Assembly (NCBI RefSeq): GCF_035319885.1
Contig: NZ_CP141285.1
Coordinates: forward strand, 62,001 to 126,000
Length of the DNA: 64,000 nucleotides
Direction of reading: 5' to 3'
Source: Altererythrobacter sp. H2
Lineage (GTDB): Bacteria > Pseudomonadota > Alphaproteobacteria > Sphingomonadales > Sphingomonadaceae
The notes under the pieces were generated by a model that was given only the letters and a program-made list of their open reading frames with translations, did not search any database and had not been told where the DNA came from. Position numbers and translations under genes: made by a program. Positions 37,831-45,864 of the stretch are shown here, one piece after another (position 1 is the first letter of the stretch; each line of letters starts with the position of its first letter).

Positions 37831-39318
37831 ATGTCGCAGCGTGAGATTTCCACCCGGCCACCCGGCGGCGTTGTGCCTGCGGGCGGGGTTTTTGCGCCTT
37901 ACGGGATCGAGGCGCTGGAGGACGATCCGGAGCTCGCCGCAATCTGCGAATTCGCCTGCAAGCTGATCGATGCGCCCATCGCTGTCGTCAGCCTGATCGA
38001 CGAGGAACGGGAACGGGTGCTGGCGGGCACCGGCCGGGCCGAGCGCGAATTGCCCCATGCGGACAGTCTCTGCGCGCGCGCAGCCAAGTTTCAGGGCCTG
38101 ATCGTATCGGAAGACGTGCAGGCCGACAGCCGGTTTGATCCCCTGCCCGCAGGTTCGGACATCCGGTTCTACGCCGGGATGCCGCTCATCTCGCCGGAGG
38201 GCCACACGCTCGGCGCCCTGTGCGTAATGGACCGCCAGCCCCGGCCGGGCGGCCTCGACGCCATGCAGCGGCAGGGCATGGAGGTTCTGGCGCAGGCGAT
38301 CATGCGCCGCCTTGGCCACCGCCGTGAAGGCCTGGCCCGCGAAAAGGAAATGGCTGTCACCCTGCGCCGGATCGGGCGCATGGCTGATGGCATCCCGGCG
38401 ATCACCTGGACCTGCTCACCCAAATTCGAATTCGACTATTTCAATGGCCGTTGGCGCGAATTTACCGGCGAGGACCCGCCGTGCGACAATGAAGGCTGGC
38501 GTGCGTTCCTCCACCCGGACGATGCGGATGAGGCGATGAACCACTGGGCCGAGATGAGCAAGGCTGGCGAGCCCTACGAGAGCGAGTACCGGATGCGCCA
38601 CGTCTCGGGCGAATGGCGCTGGGTGCTGAGCCGCGCTGTGCCGATGCAGAAGCGCGACGGTTCGATCGAGCGCTGGTTCGGCACGGTGACCGATATCGAC
38701 GAGCAGCGCGCGCTGTCCGAGCAGAGCGAGCTGCTCGCGCACGAGCTCTCGCACCGGATCAAGAACATCTTCGCGGTGATCGCCAGCCTGGTCGCCCTGC
38801 GCGGCCGACAGCATCCGGCAGGGCAGGCTTTCGCCGCCGAGCTGGCCGAGGCCATTGCGGCGCTTGGCAGGGCGTATGACTATATCCGCCCCTCGGGCGG
38901 GCGCCATGGCCACCGGCTGGTCGGCCTGCTGAAGGATCTGCTCGCGCCCTACCTGGCGGACGGAAAGGAGCGGATCACCTTTCACGGCGACGATTGCCGG
39001 CTGGGCGAAAGCGCGGCCACCCCGCTGGCACTGGTGTTTCACGAGCTGGCCACCAATTCGGCCAAGTACGGCGCCCTGTCGCGGCAGGAAGGCAGGGTTA
39101 CCCTGACAATGCACACTGACGGCGAGGCCGGCACGATCCGGATCAACTGGCTGGAAAGCGGCGGGCCCGCACCGGAATCACAAGGCAGCGAGGGTTTCGG
39201 CTCGCGCCTGATCCGGATGGCGGTGGAGGGCCAGTTGCGCGGCCGGATCGAGCGCCACTGGCTCGATGACGGGGTGGCGGTCGAGGTTACCGTCCCGTTG
39301 GAGGCCTTGCAGCGCTAG
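37831..39318 (+). CDS. GAF-PAS sensor histidine kinase, HWE/HisKA_2 type
   Basis: 495 residues, no membrane segment, so cytoplasmic. An N-terminal GAF domain (about 25-165: [37 protein letters not shown]) precedes a PAS/PAC domain (about 185-295, ending [20 protein letters not shown]) and an HWE kinase core with the phosphoacceptor in [17 protein letters not shown] (about His307). The N box is [14 protein letters not shown], with INWLESGGP (the W-x-E that names the family) and GFGSRLI. Such kinases act in stress or light signalling of alphaproteobacteria, often feeding PhyR-like regulators; no partner regulator is adjacent. The GAF lacks the obvious bilin-binding Cys context. Confidence 0.92.
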   Translation: MSQREISTRPPGGVVPAGGVFAPYGIEALEDDPELAAICEFACKLIDAPIAVVSLIDEERERVLAGTGRAERELPHADSLCARAAKFQGLIVSEDVQADSRFDPLPAGSDIRFYAGMPLISPEGHTLGALCVMDRQPRPGGLDAMQRQGMEVLAQAIMRRLGHRREGLAREKEMAVTLRRIGRMADGIPAITWTCSPKFEFDYFNGRWREFTGEDPPCDNEGWRAFLHPDDADEAMNHWAEMSKAGEPYESEYRMRHVSGEWRWVLSRAVPMQKRDGSIERWFGTVTDIDEQRALSEQSELLAHELSHRIKNIFAVIASLVALRGRQHPAGQAFAAELAEAIAALGRAYDYIRPSGGRHGHRLVGLLKDLLAPYLADGKERITFHGDDCRLGESAATPLALVFHELATNSAKYGALSRQEGRVTLTMHTDGEAGTIRINWLESGGPAPESQGSEGFGSRLIRMAVEGQLRGRIERHWLDDGVAVEVTVPLEALQR

Positions 39319-39408
39319 CTGGCAATCCGGCTGGCGATCACCGCGTCTGCACGAGGCAGCAATCGGGGATGGCGGGCACGCGAAGCTCGCGCACCCGCCC
39401 CTCTCCGA

Positions 39409-41964
39409 TCAGAAGTCGACGCTGACGCGCCCGTAGACAAACCGGCCGCTGAAGCCGAACGGCGACTGCGACGAGTAGGGCAGGAAGGCATTGTTCGCCC
39501 CGAACGGCGCAACGAACGGCAGGCGGTCAGGATACTGATCGAGCAGGTTGTTCGCACCAACAGCAAGCTGCAGGGTCTCGATCGGATTGAAGCGCACTTC
39601 CAGATCGACCACCGTTTCAGGCGACATCGTCAGGTCGTTGTTCGCGGCACCCTTGGGCACGGCGATGTCCGTCGTCGTGCCCGGCAGGAACACGCTGCCA
39701 TAGCGGTTGGCACGGGCGGTCAGACCGACGGGGCCGTATTCCCAGTCTAGCCCGATGTTCAGCTTGTTGGAAGGCTGGCCATCAGTGAGGCGGAAGGATT
39801 CCGGGCGGGCAAACAGGCGCCCGGTGCCGAAAATCCCGAAGCTGCGGCGATCAGTGATTTCCGTGTCGTTGATGTTGTAACCGGCCGTCAGCGTGATCGC
39901 GCCGATGCCGAAATCGGGCATACGATAGCTGGCGACCACATCGACGCCCTGCGTGCGGGTGTCGATGCCATTGATGAAGAACCGGGCCGAAGTGCCTGCA
40001 ACGTTGGCCGCTTGCAGCAGGGCAACCACGTCGGCACCCTGCAGGTTCTCGGTCAGAGTGATGCGGTCGTTGATCTTGATGTTGTAGTAATCGACCGTGA
40101 CGCTGAGCCGCGGGATCATGTTGAAAACGAGGCCGCCACCGATGTTGACCGACTTTTCGGCCTCCAGCGGTTCCGCGCCCAGTGCCACGGCAATGGGCGA
40201 GCCGACCGGGAAGGTGCCGACTTCAATCAGGGTGCCGTTCACATTGTTGGTGCTGGTGGCCGAGAAGAACTGCTGGGCCATGCCGGGCGCGCGGAAGCCG
40301 GTCGAAATCGACCCGCGGAACGCGAGGCCGTCCACCGGCTCCAGCCGGGCCGCCAGCTTGCCGTTCAGCGTGCCGCCGAAGTCCGAGAAGTTCTCATATC
40401 GGCCCGCGACCTGCACGTTCAGCATTTCGCTGATGTCGGTGTCGAGCTCGAGATAGACGGCAAAGCTGTCGCGCGATGCGTCAACTGCGGTGCTCGGGCT
40501 GAAGCCCGGGAACACCTGGGCACCCGGCGCGGCACCGTTGGTGAAGGCAAACGGACCGGCGACATAGCTGCCCAGCTCGCCCGGAACGATCTTGTAGTTC
40601 TCGTTGCGCCATTCGCCGCCGAACGCCAGCGAGGTTTCGCCGATGCCCAGATCGATGGCGCGCTGCACGTCCAGGTTGACCGAAGTCTGGCCCGACCGCA
40701 GCCCGCCGGCGTAGAATTTGCGCGCGCTGGCCGCGCCGCCCAGCGAGGTGTTGACGGTGTTCGAGATGTCATAGTCGAGCGTGTTGGAACCATAGTTGAT
40801 CGAAAGATCGAAGTTCCACTCGCCGGATTCGCCGCGAATCCCGCCTGCAACCGCCTTGTCGCGGATCTCGCTGTTGATCAGCGGCAGGAAGCCGTCGGGA
40901 TAGATGGGAATGAAGGTCGTCGTGCTGGCCGACCAGTCACGGTTGCGGGGGTCATTGGACCGGCGATAGAAACCTGCGCCGTTGCCATCGCGCACGCCGT
41001 AGCTGCCGAAGGCGTAAAGCTCCAGGCTGTCACCCAGGTCTGCTCCGGCGTTGACGAAGAAGTTGAAATCCTTCGATTCGCCATCGCCGAACCGGTGGCT
41101 GTAGCGGTCAATCGTCGCCTCGCGCGGGTCGCCTGCAGCCACGTACTGGCGCCGCAGATCGGCACCCGAGCGGTTGGTGGGCGAGCGATCCTTGTACTCG
41201 GCAGTGAGGTTCAGATAGCCGGTTGCCCCGACCGGCAGGCCGATGTTGCTGGCAATCGTATAGGTATCGCCGTCGCGACGCTTGCGGTCCTCGCCGGTGA
41301 AGGTGATCGCCGGATTGTCGCTGGCGCCCGTGGTGGGCGAAACGCTGGCGACCTGGGCCACGCCGTCCATCTCGGTGATGTACTTGCCGAAGCTCGCCTG
41401 GGCGCGGCCGCCTTCACGCTTCTTGAGCTGGATGTTGATCACGCCGGCAATGGCGTCGGAACCGTACTGGGAGGCAGCACCGTCACGCAGCACTTCGATC
41501 CGGTCGATGGCCAGCGGCGGAATGGTGTTCATGTCGACACCCGCCGACCCGCGACCGACCGAACCGTTGAGGTTGAGCAGCGAGGACAGGTGGCGGCGCT
41601 TGCCGTTGACCAGCACCAGCACCTGGTCCGGCGCAAGGCCGCGCAGGGTGGCGGGGCGCAGCGAGTCGGTGCCATCGGTCAGCGAAGGCTGCGGGAAGTT
41701 GAACGAAGGGACCAGGTTGTTGAGCAGCCGGTTGGTCTCGGTCGAGCCCTGGTTGAGCAGCGCTTCGGACCCGATCACGTCAATCGGCACAGCGCTGTCA
41801 GCAATCGTGCGGTCGGTCCGCCGGGTGCCGGTCACGATGATCAGCGGATCATCGGCGTTATCGGCAGATGCGCCGGCATCCTGGGCCATGGCCGGAGCGG
41901 CCAGCGTTGCGGCGGCGATCGCGAAGGCGGCTGCGCCGGTGCAGAACGAATGGCGTTGCGACAT
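39409..41964 (-). CDS. TonB-dependent receptor
   Basis: 851 residues. Signal peptide (AAATLAAPAMAQDAGA), then a TonB-box region (PLIIVTGTRRTD) and a plug (about 45-165) with VLVLVNGKRRHLSSLLNLNG, DRIEVLRDGAASQYGSDA and IAGVINIQLKK. The barrel ends FGFSGRFVYGRVSVDF. It is a sphingomonad-type receptor with unknown substrate. It is a lone gene: the neighbours are a kinase and ftsK, so no transport operon is suggested. An extended GC-rich hairpin at 39370-39400 lies just past the stop, without a clear T-tract. Confidence 0.95.
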   Translation of the reverse strand: MSQRHSFCTGAAAFAIAAATLAAPAMAQDAGASADNADDPLIIVTGTRRTDRTIADSAVPIDVIGSEALLNQGSTETNRLLNNLVPSFNFPQPSLTDGTDSLRPATLRGLAPDQVLVLVNGKRRHLSSLLNLNGSVGRGSAGVDMNTIPPLAIDRIEVLRDGAASQYGSDAIAGVINIQLKKREGGRAQASFGKYITEMDGVAQVASVSPTTGASDNPAITFTGEDRKRRDGDTYTIASNIGLPVGATGYLNLTAEYKDRSPTNRSGADLRRQYVAAGDPREATIDRYSHRFGDGESKDFNFFVNAGADLGDSLELYAFGSYGVRDGNGAGFYRRSNDPRNRDWSASTTTFIPIYPDGFLPLINSEIRDKAVAGGIRGESGEWNFDLSINYGSNTLDYDISNTVNTSLGGAASARKFYAGGLRSGQTSVNLDVQRAIDLGIGETSLAFGGEWRNENYKIVPGELGSYVAGPFAFTNGAAPGAQVFPGFSPSTAVDASRDSFAVYLELDTDISEMLNVQVAGRYENFSDFGGTLNGKLAARLEPVDGLAFRGSISTGFRAPGMAQQFFSATSTNNVNGTLIEVGTFPVGSPIAVALGAEPLEAEKSVNIGGGLVFNMIPRLSVTVDYYNIKINDRITLTENLQGADVVALLQAANVAGTSARFFINGIDTRTQGVDVVASYRMPDFGIGAITLTAGYNINDTEITDRRSFGIFGTGRLFARPESFRLTDGQPSNKLNIGLDWEYGPVGLTARANRYGSVFLPGTTTDIAVPKGAANNDLTMSPETVVDLEVRFNPIETLQLAVGANNLLDQYPDRLPFVAPFGANNAFLPYSSQSPFGFSGRFVYGRVSVDF

Positions 41965-42125
41965 ATTCTAAACTCCCCTGAAACGTCCAACCCAAGCTTT
42001 GGGGGACGCAAAACGGCGGGGCAATCGCGCGGCAGGAGGCTGGCGCCGAATTTCCGGCGGTGTTGCAACAGTGTTACAATCTTGCCCTGTGAGCGATCAC
42101 CTGGGGCCGATTGTTACGACGGCAA

Positions 42126-44489
42126 CTAAAGCGGGTTGCCATCCTTGTCGCGGTAGATCTCGCGGCGGCCGACGTGGTTGGCGGGTCCGACGAGGCCTTC
42201 TTCCTCCATCCGCTCGATCCACTTGGCGGCGGTGTTGTAGCCCACGCCCATCTGGCGCTGGAGCCACGATCCGCTCGCCTTCTGGTTCTCGAACACGATC
42301 TGGCAGGCCTGGCGGAACTTGCGCTCCTCCGGATTGTCCGAGGCGGTCAGTTCGTCGTCATAGCCATAGGCGAAGCCTTCCTCCGGCTCCTCCGTCACCG
42401 CATCGACATAGTCGGGCTTGCCCTGCCCGCGCCAATGATCGGCCACCCGCTCGACCTCCTCGTCGCTGACAAACGGGCCGTGCACGCGCAACAGCGCGCC
42501 GGTGTTGGGCTTGTAGAGCATGTCGCCCTTGCCCAGCAGCTGCTCTGCCCCCTGCTCGCCCAGGATGGTGCGGCTGTCGATCCGGCTGGTCACCTTGAAA
42601 CTGATCCGGGTCGGCAGGTTGGCCTTGATGACGCCGGTGATGACATCGACCGAGGGGCGCTGCGTGGCCATGATCAGGTGGATGCCCGCCGCGCGGCTCT
42701 TCTGGCTGAGCCGCTGGATCAGCACCTCGATTTCCTTGCCCACGGTGACCATCAGGTCGGCCAGTTCGTCGACGATCAGCACGATCAGCGGCAGCGGCTG
42801 GAAATCGAGCTGCTCTTCCTCGTAGAGTTCCTCGCCCGTTTCCGGGTCGAAACCGGTCTGCACCCGCCGCCCGAGCGGGGTGCCCTTGGCGGCTGCGGCG
42901 CGGACTTTCTCGTTGAAGGAGTTGATGTTGCGCGAGCTGATGCTCGACATCATCCGGTAGCGCCGCTCCATCTCCTCGACCGCCCACTTCAAGGCCCGGA
43001 CCGATTTGGCCGGCTCGGTGACCACCGGGCTGAGGAGGTGGGGGATGTCGTCGTAGGTCTTCAGCTCCAGCACCTTGGGATCGACCAGGATCAGGCGGCA
43101 CTCTTCGGGCGTGAAGCGGTAGAGCAGCGAAAGCAGGATGGTGTTGAGGCCGACCGACTTGCCCGACCCCGTGGTGCCCGCCACCAGCAGGTGAGGCATG
43201 GCGGCAAGGTCGGCCACGATCGGTTCGCCCGCGATATCCTTGCCCAGGATGATCGGCAGGTTGCCCTTCGATTCGGCAAAGGCCGCGCAAGACGCCAGTT
43301 CGCGGAAGCTGACCATCTGCCGGTCCGCATTGGGCAGTTCGATCCCCATCACGGTGCGCCCGGGAATGGGGCTGACGCGAGCGCTGATCGCGCTCATGTT
43401 GCGCGCGATGTCTTCCGCAAGCCCGACCACGCGGCTGGCCTTGATGCCGGGGGCGGGCTCCAGCTCGTACATCGTCACCACCGGGCCGGTGCGGACGGCA
43501 GTAATCTCGCCCTTGACGTTGAAATCGTCGAGCACGGTTTCGAGCAGGCGGGCATTGCGCTCCAGCGCCAGCTTGTCGAGCTTGACCGTCTTGTCGGGCG
43601 GGGCCTGTTCGAGCAGATCGATGCTGGGCAGCTGATAATTGGCAAACATGTCGCGCTGCCTCGCCGCTGCGGGCGAGGCTTTGCGTGGCGGGGCAGAGGG
43701 ATCGGTGATTTCAGGCGCGCGGCGGGCGGGCTGCTCGATCACCGGTTCGGCGTCCCGGCCCTGGCGGCGGGCCTTGGTTGGGGGCGCTGCCTCGTCTTCC
43801 CCGGCATCGTCCAGCGCGGGGCGGGCCCGGCGCGGGATGGCCGGCCAGGGCAGATCGCGCATGAAGCCGGGCAAGGTCAGCAGCGAGCGCCAGTCGAGTG
43901 CGAAGACCCGGGTCGCCAGCGTGGCACCGCCCGCGAGGCACAGGAGCGCCAGCCCCAGCGTCGTCCAGCTTTGCGCCGCTTCCGGCAGGCGCCCGGCGAC
44001 CGCGCCGATTGCGGCCGAGCCGAGCAGCCCGGTCACGCCGCCAAGGGAGGCGGGCAGCGCACCGCCCGGGCCGCTGAAAGCGAGCGAGAGCACGGTTGAC
44101 AGGAGCGCCATGGCCAGCAGCAGGACGGCCACCGGCCGCCACCAGCGGGTGCGGTCATCCGCCTCCTCGTCCTCGACTTCGCGCCACAGCTTGCGCGCCC
44201 CGATATAGAGCAGCGGCAGCAGGAGCAGACCGGGCAGGCCGAACAGGAACAGCACCCGTTCCGAAGCCCAGGCTCCGCTTGCCCCCATCCAATTGGCGAT
44301 GGCCGTGCCATCGGCGGCGGTCGATGGGCTGGGATCGGTCTGGGTATAGCTGGCAAGGGCAAGGGCGAGAAAGACCATTGCCGCAAGCAGCGCCCCCGCA
44401 CCCGCCATCTGGCTGGCGCGGCGCAGCGAGCGGCGGAAGGCAGCCTTCCAGTCCGCCTGTGGTGCTTTTCCGATTGCCCGCGTGGCCAT
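42126..44489 (-). CDS. ftsK: DNA translocase FtsK
   Basis: 787 residues from MATRAIGK. Four N-terminal membrane helices lie between about residues 30 and 190 (GAGALLAAMVFLALALASYT first) and anchor it at the septum. A linker is followed by the motor: the alpha domain with DIARNMSAISARVSPIPG, Walker A GTTGSGKSVGLN (about 440), Walker B LIVLIVDELADLM, and LIMATQRPSVDVITGVIKAN. The C-terminal gamma winged helix reads RQMGVGYNTAAKWIERMEEE. It moves chromosome termini towards dif and activates XerCD. The linker is short compared with the E. coli protein, as usual outside the enterics. Confidence 0.98.
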   Translation of the reverse strand: MATRAIGKAPQADWKAAFRRSLRRASQMAGAGALLAAMVFLALALASYTQTDPSPSTAADGTAIANWMGASGAWASERVLFLFGLPGLLLLPLLYIGARKLWREVEDEEADDRTRWWRPVAVLLLAMALLSTVLSLAFSGPGGALPASLGGVTGLLGSAAIGAVAGRLPEAAQSWTTLGLALLCLAGGATLATRVFALDWRSLLTLPGFMRDLPWPAIPRRARPALDDAGEDEAAPPTKARRQGRDAEPVIEQPARRAPEITDPSAPPRKASPAAARQRDMFANYQLPSIDLLEQAPPDKTVKLDKLALERNARLLETVLDDFNVKGEITAVRTGPVVTMYELEPAPGIKASRVVGLAEDIARNMSAISARVSPIPGRTVMGIELPNADRQMVSFRELASCAAFAESKGNLPIILGKDIAGEPIVADLAAMPHLLVAGTTGSGKSVGLNTILLSLLYRFTPEECRLILVDPKVLELKTYDDIPHLLSPVVTEPAKSVRALKWAVEEMERRYRMMSSISSRNINSFNEKVRAAAAKGTPLGRRVQTGFDPETGEELYEEEQLDFQPLPLIVLIVDELADLMVTVGKEIEVLIQRLSQKSRAAGIHLIMATQRPSVDVITGVIKANLPTRISFKVTSRIDSRTILGEQGAEQLLGKGDMLYKPNTGALLRVHGPFVSDEEVERVADHWRGQGKPDYVDAVTEEPEEGFAYGYDDELTASDNPEERKFRQACQIVFENQKASGSWLQRQMGVGYNTAAKWIERMEEEGLVGPANHVGRREIYRDKDGNPL

Positions 44490-44570
44490 GCGCCGATCCC
44501 TGCTTCCCTCTGACGTGGCACCATGAATCCGGGCGGACTCCGCGTCAAGCACGCAGCTGCGAGACGACAG

Positions 44571-45116
44571 TCAGGCGAGCCCGTCAATCGCCCCCCAGCG
44601 CGGCCAGTTCAGCGCGCGCGCACCTTCGGCTGTCATGCCGCCCAGTGCGATGACAGGGACCAGTGCCTGCTGCGCCAGCACGGTGAAGCCATGGATACCC
44701 AGCACGCCCGCCCCCGGATGGGTGCGGGTGGGAAACACCGGCGAAAGGAACACCCCGTCAAGCTGCGCCTGATTGGCTGCCTGCAGCTCGTCACCATCAT
44801 GCGCCGTGCCGAGGCGCAGTCCGCCCGCCTGCGACGCGATCCGGGCCACGCTGCCGTAAACACCGTCAGCGCCCCAGCCCGCCCCCCATTTCGCGCCGTT
44901 TGCGGCATCGCCCGCCAGAACAACTGTGTGCCCGTGCGCGCGGGCCAGCGCCGCCAGCTGGTCAAACCGGGCGCGGCGCTCCGGCCCGGCAAGATGGTAG
45001 TGCCGGAAGACGAAGCCGGAGCCATGCGGCAACCGTGCCAGTGCCCCCTCCAGAGCCGCATCGTTGCGGGCATCGCTGAAGAGCCACAGCAGGGGAAGGG
45101 TCTGGCGCGAAGACAT
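44571..45116 (-). CDS. thiamine phosphate synthase-like (ThiE/TenI family) protein
   Basis: 181 residues from MSSRQTLPLL, slightly short for ThiE (about 200-215). The TIM-barrel pattern ends with the family motif DGVFLSPVFPTRTHPGA and GVLGIHGFTVLAQQALVPVI, ALGGMTAEGARAL. The N-terminal part is weakly conserved (LLWLFSDARNDAALEGALA), and the ThiE pyrimidine-binding residues are not all evident. So it may be a TenI-like or paralogous phosphate-binding protein rather than the main thiamine synthase. It is divergent from the yggS gene with a 22-nt gap. Confidence 0.8.
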   Translation of the reverse strand: MSSRQTLPLLWLFSDARNDAALEGALARLPHGSGFVFRHYHLAGPERRARFDQLAALARAHGHTVVLAGDAANGAKWGAGWGADGVYGSVARIASQAGGLRLGTAHDGDELQAANQAQLDGVFLSPVFPTRTHPGAGVLGIHGFTVLAQQALVPVIALGGMTAEGARALNWPRWGAIDGLA

Positions 45117-45138
45117 CGGGGCACTATAGCGCATTGCC

Positions 45139-45801
45139 ATGCAGATAGCTTCCTCCCCGCTCGACCAGGTCCACACCAGCATTGCCCGGGCCTGCAAGGC
45201 CTCGCGCCGTGACCCCGCTGACGTGACCCTGATTGCGGTCAGCAAGACGCAAGGGCCCGGAGCGATCCTTCCCCTGCTCGAACAGGGCCAGCGGGTGTTC
45301 GGCGAGAACCGGGTGCAGGAAGCGCAGGGCAAATGGCCCGCGTTGAAGGCGCAGTTTCCCGATATCAGCCTGCATCTGGTCGGCCAGCTTCAGTCGAACA
45401 AGGCCGATGACGCTGTCGTCCTGTTCGATTGCATCCATTCGGTGGACCGGCCGAGCCTGGTCACGGCGCTGGGCAAGGCGATGGACAAGGCCGGCAAGCG
45501 TGTGCCGTGTTTCGTCCAGGTCAATGTGGGCGAGGAAGACCAGAAGGGTGGCTGCGCGCTGGCCGATCTGCCGGCCCTGCTCGATCAGGCCCGTGCGGCA
45601 GGCATTCCGCTGGCCGGGCTGATGTGCGTGCCGCCGGCCGGGATCGAGCCGGCCCCGTTCTTCGCTCTGCTGGCGAAGCTGGCGGCAGACAACGGCCTCT
45701 CCGGGCTCAGCATGGGCATGAGCGGTGATTTCGAGACCGCCGTCATGCTCGGCGCCAGCCACGTGCGGGTTGGCACGGCGCTGTTTGGCGAGCGGTCCTA
45801 G
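45139..45801 (+). CDS. yggS: YggS-family PLP-binding protein
   Basis: 220 residues, single alanine-racemase-like barrel domain. The PLP-binding lysine is in LIAVSKTQ (Lys36), with VFGENRVQEAQGKW, HLVGQLQSNKADDAV, FVQVNVGEEDQKGG, GLMCVPPAG and the phosphate loop SMGMSGDFETAVMLGASHVR, then VGTALFG. Members control vitamin B6 and amino-acid homeostasis and have no proven catalytic activity. An intrinsic hairpin separates it from the convergent TonB receptor gene. Confidence 0.96.
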   Translation: MQIASSPLDQVHTSIARACKASRRDPADVTLIAVSKTQGPGAILPLLEQGQRVFGENRVQEAQGKWPALKAQFPDISLHLVGQLQSNKADDAVVLFDCIHSVDRPSLVTALGKAMDKAGKRVPCFVQVNVGEEDQKGGCALADLPALLDQARAAGIPLAGLMCVPPAGIEPAPFFALLAKLAADNGLSGLSMGMSGDFETAVMLGASHVRVGTALFGERS

Positions 45802-45804
45802 TAC

Positions 45805-45837
45805 GCGAAAAGAGGGGCGCCTCTTGCGAGACGCCCC
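45805..45837 (-). terminator. intrinsic terminator after the TonB receptor at 45865-48567
   Basis: GGGGCGTCTC-GCAA-GAGGCGCCCC followed by TCTTTTC on the minus strand, between the convergent stops of the receptor gene and yggS. The stem is strong in both directions, but only the minus strand has a clear T-tract. Confidence 0.7.
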
Positions 45838-45864
45838 CCATGTTCTCCCGTCAGGAAGCTCGGA

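Noticed and set aside
39319-39408. Intrinsic terminator after the HWE kinase and TonB receptor genes
   Set aside because: A strong GC hairpin exists at about 39370-39400 but neither strand has a T-tract, so I do not call it.
40012-42129. Long plus-strand open frame across the TonB receptor gene
   Set aside because: Antisense shadow; the receptor on the minus strand has signal peptide, plug and barrel features.
44571-45116. THI-box riboswitch upstream of the ThiE-like gene
   Set aside because: Only 22 nt separate it from the divergent yggS gene, with no thi-box-like conserved segment visible.
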